From: Macrosoma leucophasiata
Taxonomy: Eukaryota > Arthropoda > Insecta > Lepidoptera > Hedylidae
Reading direction: 5' to 3'
Assembly (NCBI GenBank): GCA_036365455.1
Contig: JAWQUS010000003.1
Coordinates: 206,001-270,000 of the forward strand
DNA length: 64,000 bases
A model generated the notes under the pieces. The model made no database searches. It saw only the letters and a program-made list of their open reading frames with translations, and was not told where the DNA came from. The position numbers and the translations under genes were made by a program. Shown here piece by piece: positions 23,116-46,800 of the stretch. Every line of letters starts with the position of its first letter. The first letter of the stretch is position 1.

Positions 23116-23310
23116 TTCCCGTGTGGCAACTATCACACCGTCAAAAAATGAAATGACGTGAAACGTGACGTATATTGTCATTGTAGTTGACTTGTTGTCA
23201 ATTTGTTGTTTTTTCTCGTTTTGCGCCGGTCGGATATTTAATTTAATTTATTTTTTGTATTCGATCCAATAAGACGTTGGTTCTGCTGCTTGCACCGTAT
23301 TTTCAAATAT

Positions 23311-23439
23311 GTAAGTTTGCGTGTGGAATTTAAAGCCGCATATTTCGTGAGTAGCTAGCTTGTGCGTTTGTTGGCTGTTTACAATTAGTCACAGTGGTCA
23401 GCGAACAACTATGCAAATCGTGATTATTTTCAATTGCAG
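23311..23439 (+). other. Intron in the 5' UTR of the cathepsin D gene
   Basis: A strong donor ATAT|GTAAGT at 23311 and acceptor TCAATTGCAG ending at 23439 lie just upstream of the ATG at 23465. No ATG occurs between acceptor and start codon. The transcription start is not defined. Confidence 0.6.
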
Positions 23440-23464
23440 AGCCGGGCCGTGACTTGCAGTTACG

Positions 23465-33553
<10,089 letters not shown>

Positions 33554-33557
33554 GCCG

Positions 33558-33665
33558 CCACTCGTCACCACTCGTCACCGTCCCTCACCACTCGTCACCA
33601 TCCCTCACCACTCGTCACCATCCCTCACCACTCGTCACCGTCCCTCACCACTCGTCACCGCCGCC
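33558..33665 (+). repeat. 20-bp minisatellite directly after the CatD stop codon
   Basis: CACTCGTCACCATCCCTCAC and close variants repeat about five times, starting within five bases of the TAG. It would lie in the 3' UTR. Confidence 0.9.
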
Positions 33666-34513
33666 ACCACTCGCCCGCACGCCGATCACGATACGCATCT
33701 CGTGCACGAGTTCATAAAGTCACGCTAAATACCCCATTGATCTAAAAATAATGATGCCGAAGCGATATATCCCGTGATATGCCTCGAAATCTATAGAGAC
33801 AGCGTCTCAGTGGAGCGGATGACGTGTCTGAGCGGCAAAATAGGTTGAACAGATCGGATCGAGTGAGATCTCTTGTCTCCGACTTACAAGAGTATTCCCC
33901 GAGAGCGAAGAATTTTACCTTCATCACGGCCAAACTTAAAATCATATTTTCGATATTAATGAAATGTTATTGGTCTGCTAGTGTCACGCTCTTGGCTTGT
34001 TTAACTTTCGTGTTTGTTCAAGTTTTAAGGCTACATTACGACCTCGCTTGAATGTCTTTTTTCATATTCTTGTATGACTAGTTTATCACCAATACTTTGC
34101 TACTAATATCAATCATACAACACACTCATTGATGCACTTCGACTCGTGCGGGAGAGAGCCGGCGATAGTAGGTAGTTTTAATTTTAAAATTGCAATGCTA
34201 TCTTTAATGCAACATGCAAATATTTGTAACGTTAAAATAAATATAGTTATTAGCCTCTTTTAAGATTTAATTATATAAAAGAGATTCCAGTGAGAAATTG
34301 CACTTTTCTGCCAAAGATATAATAAATACTGTGCTAAGTAACTAACGCACTAACACTAAGAGCTTTTCAAACAACAAACATACAACGCAGATTTTTTCAC
34401 CGCTTATTACTTTTATTAGAAACAAAACTCTACTACAATAAATATGTACACCAAATTACAAGCGAACCATGACAATATTGATTTGTTTTTTTTTGTATAA
34501 CGTAATTTTAGAA

Positions 34514-34519
34514 AATAAA
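34514..34519 (+). terminator. Candidate poly(A) signal of CatD
   Basis: AATAAA followed by a GT/T-rich stretch (GACGTTGTTTTATT) about 20-30 bases on, as expected for a cleavage site near 34535. It gives a 3' UTR of about 1 kb. Confidence 0.5.
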
Positions 34520-34696
34520 GATTTTAATAACGACGTTGTTTTATTTACTCGATTTCATCTTTGCATTCATTTAAGACAGGTCATTCGCTATAAATAAATC
34601 TGTAAATATATAAAAATATAAAGATAGGGCGGCCGAGCGCGCCGAGCGCGCCGAGTGACTGCGGAGGGCCAACATCACAAGTTAAAATCTATGTTA

Positions 34697-34702
34697 TTTA
34701 TT
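34697..34702 (-). terminator. Candidate poly(A) signal of PHRF1
   Basis: TTTATT on the plus strand reads AATAAA on the minus strand, about 170 bases beyond the PHRF1 stop. The two convergent transcripts would end about 150 bp apart. Confidence 0.45.
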
Positions 34703-34869
34703 TAAATAAAACATTTAAAGTAAAATACATCGTCCGTACATAAATTATAATTACAATAATTTGATAGAACATCTGCAAGTAGGTACATACAAGGGGCCGC
34801 CGGGGAGGTCGGGGCGGTCGGGGGTCTACACTAGTCTAGGGTGAACTATACTACAGTACGCTAGGTGTG

Positions 34870-37800
34870 CTACACGAGCCCCAGTTTGTGTCTTTTCCGG
34901 AACTTCTTGACGTACGCCTCCACCAGCGCCTGGATCTTCGTCGGGTTGATCTCTCCCGTCTTGTTGTGGCAGATCTGCAACAATATTCACGATGACATTA
35001 GGCACAATCGCCTCAACTTCACGGAAACAAACTGAAAATATCTGATAGAAAATATTTCTAATTTACTACTAAAAAGATAACTTTTTGTCATAAATAGCAA
35101 TTAGCACATGACTTGGCTTACAATACGAAGTCTACAACACTTTTTTTTTTAATATCATTGAAGTGGCAAACAAGCATGCAGTTCACATTGATGTTAAGTG
35201 ATAAAAGCAGCCTATAGACACTCACACAAAGACCAAGGTCAAAATGCAGATGCGTTACCACTCCTGAGGCCTAAGATGTTATGTCTCTGTGCCGGAAATT
35301 ACAGAGCCGTACATTACCACCCGACCGGAACACGATAGTGCTGAACACTACCATTTAGCGGCAATTTACCAATTCTCTAGTAATATGTGTAGGAGAAACT
35401 TAAATTCGTGAAAGAAGCAATTATTAATCAAATTCCTTCATGCTTTACTCGGAGATTACCATCCATCCCGATATCAGAATCGCTGGTTAAAAAAATATTC
35501 ATATTTCTCTGAATGTATCACATGTAGCAATTATTGAAGAGATAAAACAAATATAAACTTGCCACAGGCATCCAGAAACTCTGACATAACAAAATATTGA
35601 TAATGTGAGTGAGTTAAATTAGTCTAATGGTGAGATTCACAGACCCCACTACGACTACTTTCAAGCAAAGTACGCTTCGAACTGTCAAATCCCATACATT
35701 TCTGACAGTTCTAAGCATACTTTGCCCAAAGTAAAGTCGCAGTGCGGTCTGTGAATATCACCATAAGACAAAGATTTTGAGGGGTGCCATCGGTTGCATA
35801 GATTGTGGGAGGACTTGCAGTGTGATTTAAATCCCTTTTTTTTTTTCTAAGAATTTAAACTTGTCGATTTTGGCAAGTATTACCTCTAAGCCCTCTCATC
35901 CAAGACCGCCACTGGTCGTGTTGTATATAATAGGTTGGGGAAAAAGTCTTTTCGCATTATAGTATGTATGAACTTGTAATAAAATCTCTTTAGCTGTAGT
36001 ATTTGTATCTGGCTGGTTTTGGTATCATTGAAAGTTAAAATTTTAAAGAACATAAATTCAAATTAGGCAAATGTGTGATTTTCATTTGTTTTTCGTACTG
36101 TCAAGATGAGTGAATCTAATGAAGAAATTCGATACATTTTAAAATTTTACTACAAAAAAAGGTAAAAATGCAACGCAAGCCGCGAAAAAAATTTGCGATG
36201 TTTATGTACCTAGTGCAGTGTCTGTGAGAGTAGCACAAATTTGGTTTAAGCGTTTTCAATCCGGAAATTTTGATGTCAAAGATACACCTCGCTCTGGTCG
36301 CCCTATCACGGATAAAATGGATGCCATTTTTGAAAAAGTGGAGCAAGATCGATATATCAGTTACGACGTAGCTGAAGAACTGAGAATTGATCACAAAACA
36401 GTTTTGGCGCATTTGAAAAAAAGCTCGATATTTGGGTACCTCACGAGCTCACTGAAAGAAACGTAATGAACCGTGTACTCATTTGTGATTCTTTATTACG
36501 ACGTAATGAAACCGAATCATTTTTGAAGAAGCTGATAACTGGTGATGAAAAGTGGATCACGTACGACAAGAACGTGCGAAAAAGGTCGTGGTCAAAGGCC
36601 GGTCAGGCTTCACAGACTGTGGCGAAACCCGGGTTGACTCGCAATAAGGTGATGTTGTGTGTGTGGTGGGATTGGAAGGGCATTATTCATTATGAGCTAT
36701 TACCACCAGGCAGGACTATCGATTCTGAACTCTACTGCGAACAACTGATGAGATTAAAGCAAGAAGTTGAGAGAAAGCGGCCGGAATTGATCAACAGAAG
36801 GGGTGTGGTGTTTCATCATGATAACGCTAGACCTCACACATCTATAGCCACTCAGCAAAAATTAAGAGTTTGGCTGGGAGGTGTTAATGCATCCGCCGTA
36901 TAGTCCTGACCTTGCACCTTCAGATTTCCACCTGTTTCGGTCTCTTCAGAATTCTTTATGCAATGTTAGGTTAACATCACGAGAGGACTGCCAAATCCAC
37001 TTGTCGCGGTATTTTGATGAGAAGTCCCAAAATTTTTATAGCAATGGGATCATGTCCCTACCTACAAGATGGCAAAAGGTTATCGAACAAAATAGTACAT
37101 ACATACTTTAGTTAAATTTAAATAAACTATATTAAAAAATGTTTTGAATTATCTTAAAAAATGCGAAGAAACTTTTTCCCCAAACTTATATATTATATGT
37201 AGTATTAGGAAAAGTCTGATTGACCGAATGTGTATTTAATTCCGTTGTAATAAAGGTTACATTTGATTGTTTGTGGATAAGTGGAGTCGCGTGACGTACC
37301 TTGGGCACGGTGCGGCGCAAGATGTCCTTGTACTCCTCCTTGGTGACGTGCTTCTTGTTGTAGTGCGGCTTCAGCACCAGCTTCACCTCCTCCACCACGC
37401 GCTCCTGGCGGTTCAGCTTCTTCAGGAACTGCACGAGGGAACAATACCAGTTCAATTTGACGCCTCATTAAACTACGAGAGTTTGTGAGTGGCAGTACTA
37501 CCTACTACGACATCTAATCATGAACTGGCAAACAAGCATACAATTCACATTGATGGTAAGTGTATACTGTAGCCTATAAACATCTACATAAAATCCAGAG
37601 ATTACACTGTAGATGCGTTGCCACTTCTGAAAAAGAAAGAAAGAAACCTCGAAATTGAATCCCCTAACACATTTTCAAAAAATTCGAATTCGGATTCGAA
37701 AAAAGATGTCATATTCTAAAAACACCTGTGAATATGCCACTGACCATGCGACCGCGTGCGACAATTTCAGCTTCTGAGCACGGTTTTCACTGTACATCCC

Positions 37801-40800
37801 AATAGAGGTCACATTCAGTTTTAGTTTAATCAAATAAAAATAATTCATTCAAAATATTATTTGAAAAAACATCAATTTCGCTAAAAAGATAAAAAGTCGA
37901 TAAAATATGAAAAACATACAAAATAATTTGTGAAAAATTAGATTCAATATTGGATGTATTGTCATATATCACGATAATAACTATTAGAAATTAATTTAAT
38001 CGCACGTAAAAAGTATTCCACACATTTATTTATATGTAAATTTTGTCACTTTTATATTTTTTTTAATTTTACATATGGTTCAGTAATTGCACGATCATTG
38101 TGGAAATGTTATCTGGTAATACATTTTGTGGAAATTATGACATTCGAATATTTAAAACGTCTTAATTTTGCGAAATCAGAGCATAGGAAAAGCAACCGAA
38201 TTACTTAACCAGAAAGAGATAGTTTTGTGAGAAGTAAGTGTTTGGGAGTGGTCTATATCAATTGACCAATTGCAGTTTGAATACTCTCTGTAATGAGAAT
38301 ATGATGTGATTATTTTATTTTTAAAGAAAAATGGAAAGAAAAAATTGACTTCAGGCGAGACTCGAACTCGCGACCTACTGGGAATCTAGTCCAGCCGCTC
38401 TTCGCATTAACACATGAATGCGAAATAATATAAAACAATTATGATGTGATTGTCAATGTGTGCAACTGACGACAGCGGTTTCAATATGAAAATGAGGCTT
38501 TAGCCATTTTAACCTTATTATCTATTCTGTGTCTGTACTAGTCTGTAGGCCATACGATAATATTTGTCCCGGTGCGAGGATCGAACCCGCGATCCTTCGA
38601 ATCAAACGGTCATCTCACACCGCTGGACCGGGTCGTCAAACAGACTGTTTTGAATCGGTAATAAACGCTATGGCTACTGCTCTATGGGGAGTGGGGACAC
38701 GAGATAGATTGTCAAGCGGCAGCAAGTAGTAAGCTCCACGAGCTTACCTTGCTCTTGACTTGCATCTCGACGGCGGAGCTGGGCAGCTCGTCCAGGATCT
38801 TCAGGTTGTCGTCGTCGATCTTCACGCCCACCACTTGCGTTTTGCCTGCAGAACACACAGATAATATTACATTCAACCAATCGCAGCATCACGCAAGCAC
38901 GTTCTTAAGGATGTACTTTTTTGGCGCGATTGGAAAAAACTGTGAGTGAATTTTTACGATGCGCGCGCACACCGACAGATGAAAGCAACAGTCCGAAGTT
39001 AGTCTTAACTCTTTATGTTTTGTTTTATTTCTGGTATATTGAATTGTTACGCTAACGAAGTGAACTTCTTACGTGCGTATGTACATAAGTACACTCTTTT
39101 TTTTTTCAGATTTTTTTAGTAACACCCTGGATAACATTTCTCGATCCGGGGGCGGTCTAGTGGACGTCGATAGGCTCGCTTCGTCGTCCGTCGATTTTTT
39201 AATAAACATATGTCACAATCGGATCGGAACGATTCGTACGAAATGAAATAAATGAAAACGTTTAAATGGTGTTTAAAGTTTTACATTTGTTATCATTAGA
39301 TGTTTATCGATTACTGTATGTTTTCCGAATAGATAAAAATAAATTATGAAATAAATAAAGAAAAATTCTAACATCGCTAACGAGAAACAATATTCGTACC
39401 CTTCTTCTTGTTGAACTTGATGGGAATCTTCGCCGCCGAGCCCTTGCCCTTGCGGCCCTTGGGCGGCTTGTCGAAGAGCGCGTCGAACACGTCGCGGCGG
39501 GCCGGCGCCTTGCCCGCGCCCGGCGGCGGCTCGAACAGGTCGCAGAAGTCGCTGGAGCCCGGCGAGTAGGGCGAGTCGCCCCCGTCCGAGCCCAGGCCCA
39601 GGCCCATCCCCGGGCCCGGGCCCGCCACCGGCGGCGGCAGCGGCAGCCGCGCGATCTTCGTCGCCAGCGCCTGCATCGGCTTCACCGGGTTCGACTTGAT
39701 CGGCGACGGCTTCGCCAGGAACAGCTTCGGCTGCGCGCGCGTCGGCGACGGCAGCACCACGCGCGGCGCCGGCGACGGCGTCGGGGCCAGCGGCGGCAGC
39801 GGCGGCCCGGGGGGCGGCGCCCCCTCGCCTCCCGCACCCATCGGGCCCCCCGCGCCCCCCGCGCCCGTCGGGCCCGCCCCCTGCGCCGGGTCGCCCGGCG
39901 GCGGCTCGGGCGACACGTCGCGCGTCGACTGCAGCAGCGCCATCACCTTCTCGATCGGCGATAGCGGCCGGCGGTCGAGCACGTCGTCGGCCGACATGTT
40001 CGTCTTCTGCGCCGTCTCGAGCGTCATGTGCGGGCGCTGCGGACTGGGCGGCGGCGCCGGCGACGCGGACGCCGAGCGCGTCGGCTCGAACGGGTCGTAC
40101 GCGTCCGGGGAGCTCGGCTCGGGCGGCGTGGAGGGCCCGCGCTCGTCGGGGGCCGGGTCGGCGCGGTCGACGCGGTCGGCGCGCTCGGCGGGCGCGGCGG
40201 GCGGCGCGGGCGCGAGCGGCTCGTGCGCCGGCTCGGGCGGCGTCTTGGGCCCGGCGGGCGGCGCGGGCGCGGCGGGCGCGGGGTCGGGCGCGGCGGCGGG
40301 GGCCGGGGGCGCGCCGGGCCCCTCGCGGTCGCCGGGCTCGCTGTCGCTGAGCACGATCACGTTCTTCGGCGACGGCGTGATCTCGCGGAACGGCGACCGC
40401 TCGAGGTCGATGATCGCGACCGGCTTCGCGGTCTCGGCCTCGAGCGCGGGCGCGCGGCGCCTCTTCCGGCGGTCCCGGCGCGTCTCGCGGCGCTTCCGCT
40501 TCTCGGCGTCGTCGGCGCGCTCCTGGTCCTTGAAACTGACGCTGACGAGGATGTTGTCGCCGGACGTGAACACCTCCTTGGAGGGCCCGGGCCCGTCGCG
40601 CGCGCGGCGGCGGGGGCGCTCGGGGTCGCGCCGCCGCTTGTCCTTGCGCTTGCGCTCGGGGGCGGGCGCGGGGTGCGCGGCGTGGGCGGCATGGGCGGGG
40701 TGGGCGGAGGGCGGGGCGCGGAGGCGGGCGCGGCGCCCGGGCGAGGGGTCGGGCGGCGGCGTGCGCGGCGACAGGAGGCGCGAGTCGACGGAGGGCGGCG

Positions 40801-43800
40801 ACCAGGCGACGGCGCGCGGCGGGCTCGGCTCCGGCGAGCGACTCGCGCTGCGCTTCCTCTTGCGCTTCGGCGTCTTCTGCGCGCGGTGGCGGGAGGGCGG
40901 GCGCTCGGATCGCGCGCGCTTCTTCTTCTTGGTCTGCTTCGGCTTCGGGCTGCGGGAGGCGGTGCGGCGGCGCTTGCGGCCGCGCGACGCGGAGCGGCGG
41001 CGGCGGGGCGGGGAGATGCGGCGGCGGGGCGAGGGCGTGCGCCGCCGCTTGCGGGGCGGGGTGCGGCGCTTGGGGCTGAGGTCGCGGCGCGGGGACAGGC
41101 GCGGGGTGACGGAGCGCGGCGAGGGCGAGGGCCGGCGGCGCGGCGGCGGGGAGGAGGCGGAGCGCGCGCGGGCGGGCGGTGAGTAGCGGCGCGGGGCGAG
41201 GGAGGGCGAGCGGCGGACGCGGGGAGGGGAGACGCGGCCGCGGGAGAGCGAGCGGCGGCGGGAAGTTGAGCGGTGGGAACGGTGGGAGCGGGGGGAGCGG
41301 TGGGAGCGGGGCGAGCGATGGGAGCGCGGGGAGCGCAGGGAGCGGCGCGGGGAAGCGCGCGCGGGCGAGAGCGAGCGGCGGCGCGGCGGTGAGTCCCGCG
41401 GGAGCGAGCGGTCGAAGGGGGAGCGGGAGCGCGAGCGGGAGGGGGAGTGCGCTCGCGGAGAGATGTCGCGCCCGAAGGGGTCCTTGAGCTTCTTGCGCTT
41501 CTCGGTGACGACGGTCCGGACGTCGTACCTCTCGAGGTCCTTCCTCTTCTCCTTTCGTTTCCTCCTTATCTCGGCGGCCTCGCTCGAGGCGCGTCGCTCC
41601 TTTTTGCTCTTCTTCTCGTCCTTGTCCCTGTCCCTGTAGTTTCTCTCCTTTCCGTTTTTCGTGAGCTTCTTGAAGGACGCCTCGTTCTTCTTTTTGCTCT
41701 TGCTCTTGTCTTTCGCCTCCTTTTTGGATTCCTTCTTCTTCTTTTTCTTGCCCTCGTCGCGTTCGTCGCCCTTGCCGGCGTCGTCTCTCTTGCGGTCCAG
41801 TATCTCCCCCTCTTCGCCGTCCGCCGGGGCCGCGGCGAGCGACGCTCGAGACGCCTCCGACGGAGCCCTCTCGTTCTCCGAGAACATCTCGTTCCCTTCA
41901 TCCTCCGATATCATTTCCGTATCTAAACCTTCTATTCCTTTGTCTTTATCTGCTTCCAGAGATGTATCTTTAGATTTATTTTCGTCCAGGCAGGGTGTGT
42001 AGCTTCGTTCGTCCTCGGTTTCGCTAATGGACTCCGTCATTTTCTCTGCCTGTTCTTTGTTGTCGTCAGTATCGTCTTTTTTGTCAGTCAATGAGTTCAA
42101 ACAGATATCACTATCCGATATATCGTTGTCGTCGTCCGACTGATCTTTGCTTTCAGAGGGCGCGTCTCTTTCGGGAGTCAGATTATCACTATCCCGGTTG
42201 TTTATTTCTTTTTCTTCGATCAAACATTTATCGTCTTCTTCTTGAGAGTTACTATCGAAGTTTTCGTGGTTTGCATTGGCATCGTCTTCTGAAAGATTAG
42301 TTTCCGATTTATTATCCTCCTCAGATTCAATTACGTCTTTCTCTGCTATATCATTGTCGAAATCCTTTGATTCTGCTGTTGCATCATCAATTGGTATAGG
42401 TTCACTGACGTCTTCAGTATTCCTGTCTTCCTTTACATCTGTGACTGGTGCCTCATCCGTTGGTTTATCTAAATCACCTGTATTCGTATTTTCATTTGGC
42501 TCAGCAACCGTTTCAGATTGAGCCTCCGGACTCGCATCCTCTTCGTCATATAAAGACACCTGCCTTTTTATCAACGAAGGCGTATTCAATTTTATTTTAA
42601 TAGGATTTCTCGTGTTAGTTGTAATGGGGCATCTCTTGGATACTTTTTCTTTATATTCTTCATTAGTTTTAATTTTCAAATCAACGTCGTAATTTGAAGG
42701 TTTAGTACGAGTTGTGTTTACCTCAACATTTTTTTCAGGTGTCATTTCGGTTTCAGAGTTCGGAGTCGAAGGCATAGATTCCGGTAACGGCACGTCATCA
42801 TCCTCCTGTACGAGATCTTCTAGATTGTTATCGTCGTCAGGTTTCTCTCGAGCAAAGTCTTCCTCTGTTAAATTACTGGTGTTAGCTATGTGAACACTCG
42901 TCGCTGAATAGATCGAAAAGTTCGGACAGTCGCCATCTGAATCATCGTCACTTTTCTCACGGTGAGAGGGAACATTAGGAGATACTATTAAATTTCTATG
43001 CTCTTTCAATACCTGTCGTACGGCACTGTCTAGTACGTTAGGTGGGACATTCATCGTGCTCGTGTCGATACCGGCCAATATACTTTGCACTGTCTGGGAC
43101 GGTGCCGCGGCCGGCGCCGACGCAGGGAGAGACCCGGGTATTGGCGCACACCCTGGCATAGGCGCAGGCCCGAATACAGATAAAGGCGCAGGAGCAGATG
43201 CCGAAACAGGCGCAGGCCCGAACGCCGATAAGGGCGCGGCTCCAGGCATAGTAAGGACTCTGGATATTGACGAAAATGAGGGAGGGGGTGCGAGCGGGGG
43301 CCTCGATTGCCGGATTGAAGATTTCGTCACTTTGTCTTCATCACCACTTTCGTCGTCATCGTTTGTCGGTTCCGTAGGGTCATATTTCTCCGTGTCTATC
43401 ACCAACCCGGAATCGCTCTTTTCGTCTTCGGATTTTTCTAATTCAGGAATCTTGCCGAAGCTAAACACCGGCGGTTCAGGCAAGGGCTGGAAGGAGGACG
43501 GTTGAGGTTTGTCTTGCCGAGGTGCCTCGATCGTCGAGTACAAGTCGGGTCCGGTTGAATTTGTACTCATAGGTGGCATTTGACCCATTCTCATATCCAG
43601 TGGATTTTCAAAACCACCGAATGAATGTCTGCTTTGGGTTGGTGGAGCGTCTTGCCTCGATGTGGGTTCGTTGTTCTGATACGGTTGCCACGACGAACCT
43701 AAGCTATATCGATTTTGATCGTTTAGTCGTTGATTGTTAGGATAGTTTGGTCCTCTGTTGGTCTCCGGCGCCGTTTGTCGTCTAGATCTGTCGTAATACG

Positions 43801-46800
43801 AATCCTCATTCTGTGAATACTGATGCGGTCTCCTAGAGTAATTACTATAAGTGTCTGGTTCGTCGCGACGCATATTATTATTGTTCTGATTATTCTGATA
43901 ATTATACATGCTTCCTTGTCGATTTTGATAGCCCCCTCCATAGTTATTATCGTAGTTGCCACTGCCGTTTCTGCTGAAATTATTCGAGTTCTGCTCCCTG
44001 TGGTAATTGCCACGGTAACCTCCGCCCCAGCCGCCGCCGCCTCCGCCCCGAGACTGTCCGGGATACGATGGTGCCTTTTTCGTTGCATCTTCACCTTTAG
44101 ATAAATCTAGTTTATCTTCTTTTTTAGAATCCATTGTGTCTTTTTTAGGCTGGGTCTGTTTCTCTGTCTGTATTTTAATATTGACATTGCCATCGACAGA
44201 AATAGAAGTTAAAGAATTTTTTGAATGTAATAAAGTTTGACTCTGTAGTATAGACGAAAGAAGGTCCGGCGCCGATGACGCATGTGGTGGTGATGGAATT
44301 GTTATCATTTTTCTTCTCGCCTGAAAAAAAATTCGAATTCGAATTAGTAATTATAATCAGATGTACTATCTTACGAAACAATCAAGTTTATTTTATTAAC
44401 CTACTTCAAAAAAGTTGATACTGTAATACTTAGTCACCTGTCTAAATGCACTGATTATATTAGAAGACGGTCTGGCAGCTATCAGTGTGGAGGCACCCTC
44501 TGATACATCAAGGTCCTCGTCAGAGAAATATTCCAATTGATGTTGGTTTCCCATTATGTTGAGTGATGGAATGCCCACTCTCTGCCTTTGTACTGAAAGT
44601 TCTAAAGGCCTGCATGGAGCACTTATATGTTCAATGTTCTGAACATTTGCAGTGTTCATGGTGGCGAGCTTGGCACGCACACTCTGTCGCACGTGCGTCC
44701 GCCGCGCCACAGTACGCGGTTGCCGCTTTTTTGTCTATAAAACACAAACAATAGTCATTAATACAAACATTTAAAATGTTAAAAAATAAGTAACAATACG
44801 CTTTCATATTTATTTACCTTTCTTTTCTTGATTCGCCTCTTGACTCTCTTTGTAACAGGAAATTTGCCATTTTCTTCCACTTCATATTCTATAACAACTG
44901 TTTTTGTTCTTCTTCTGTTATATTTCCTGCGATGTGTGCCTGTTGTTCTTCTTCTGATTGTACTACGTGAATTTCTGTTTGTAGAATGTGAGCTTCGTGA
45001 TGTTGTCGGGACATCTTCACTGACACCTCCACGACGGCCGCTGGATGTGGAAGGCTCGTCGAGAGCACTACTGTTTCTGGATGACCTTCGGACATTTCTT
45101 GGTTCTCTGAGAGGACTGGGTCTGGGACCCATTGGCATGGATAAATCCACTATTCCAGAAAATAGATCATCCACTTCCGAAATATGGATAAAGTCAAGAT
45201 TATCACAGTTGGGACAGAGCCATTGGTCAATTGGTACCTGAAAAAATTAGTATTTTTATGTACTGCACCCAAATCAAATTATTCAAACAAAAAGGTCTAC
45301 AATACATCAAAAAAAGAGAAACTAAATTAACCAACATGATTGATCACAGTAAAAATATAACATTATTGTCAAACTTTGTTATATTCTCCTAAGGTTTGAG
45401 GACAATCAAATTAGTAGCTAGAGAGCTGATTTCAGAGAAGGCCCAAGAGTTTACACCATAGAAGAATCAGGTGTCAAAATATTGTTCCTAATTTCCTATA
45501 TTGGGTATTTAATTATTTCTTCCTTTTAAATAATAAAAAAATTTAAGACAATAGTTGAAAAGAGATGATTGATTAAGTACAAGTACATGCTCTAGATCAC
45601 CCAGAGCCAGATTCACAAAGCACACTTTTTTGACCTAAGAGTCAAAATTCACTGCTTTTATAGCTACACAAGCAAGTAAAACATATATATTATTTACTTG
45701 ACTTAGTAAAGAAGGACTGTTTAAAGTAATGCCAGAGTTTTGACATATCTGTGAAACAAAAATAAACAACTCCTCAGGGAAAGCACACCTGGCTGCGGAT
45801 TGGCCACTTGAGACAATATCAAACTTCATATTTTAAATAATATATCTGAAATTCGGTCATTTACATCAGATTTTCTGGTGCCTGAGGGGTTTTATATTAT
45901 TACAATACATGAATATTAATAAAATGTAATATAATAATAAAGTCTCTGGAAAAAGTACAACTCTATGTCAAAGTTAATTCATAGTGTGGTCTGTCAATAT
46001 CAACCTCAGTGTTATTTGCTCAGATCATTATTTACAAAGGAGATGTTGCGAGCTCGGCCCTGGTCCTCAAAAAATGGGTAAATTATAGCAGAATCCGAAA
46101 AAAATACAATTAATTTAATCAAGAATATATTTTAGAGTTACCACCACATTTAATTCAAACGATTTTATCATTTTCAACCATGTTCAACACGGTGGTGATA
46201 CAGCCAACGCTTGGTATCAATCGATTTCAATAGTATTTATAAAATTTTATTTTTTGTCGAAGTACTAGACAGTCAAAAAACAATTTAAAAATGAAAATGT
46301 CAAAATGACATTGTCCGCCATATTCGCCATGTTGGTTTTAAGTTGCAATTCTAACTGCAAATAATGTTTTGTAACTGCAAACAAAGCTAAATAAGTGAAA
46401 ATATGCAGTAAAAACGTTTTTATATTGATTTTGGCTGTTTAATGATATTGTGTACAATACATGGCCGGAGTTCCATACATTTTTGCAACATCTCCTTTCC
46501 TACTAAAGTTTAGTTACTTTAGGCCACAATGTGCTCTCACAACAGTTGGAACAAGTTGTTTTCTCTCTATTACATGAGTTCACAATATCATGTAATAGAG
46601 AGAAAACAACACAGAATATTGAGAACAGCTACAAGATTATTTGTTACATACTTGACATACTTTTTTTTTGTTTTCATACAATAAGTACACAAATACATTT
46701 TCTTTTCCTATGAATCTAGAATTGTTTTCAAGAAGATGAGATAAAAGCTTGCCTTCATAATTCATATTGTTAGATACAAGTTTAAAGCAGTATTATTTAA

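Noticed and set aside
39696..41186. Long plus-strand open frames (496 and 384 codons) opposite PHRF1
   Set aside because: They are antisense shadows in the GC-rich exon, where stop codons are rare; no start context, splice pattern or recognisable domain, while the minus strand gives a clear PHRF1 reading.
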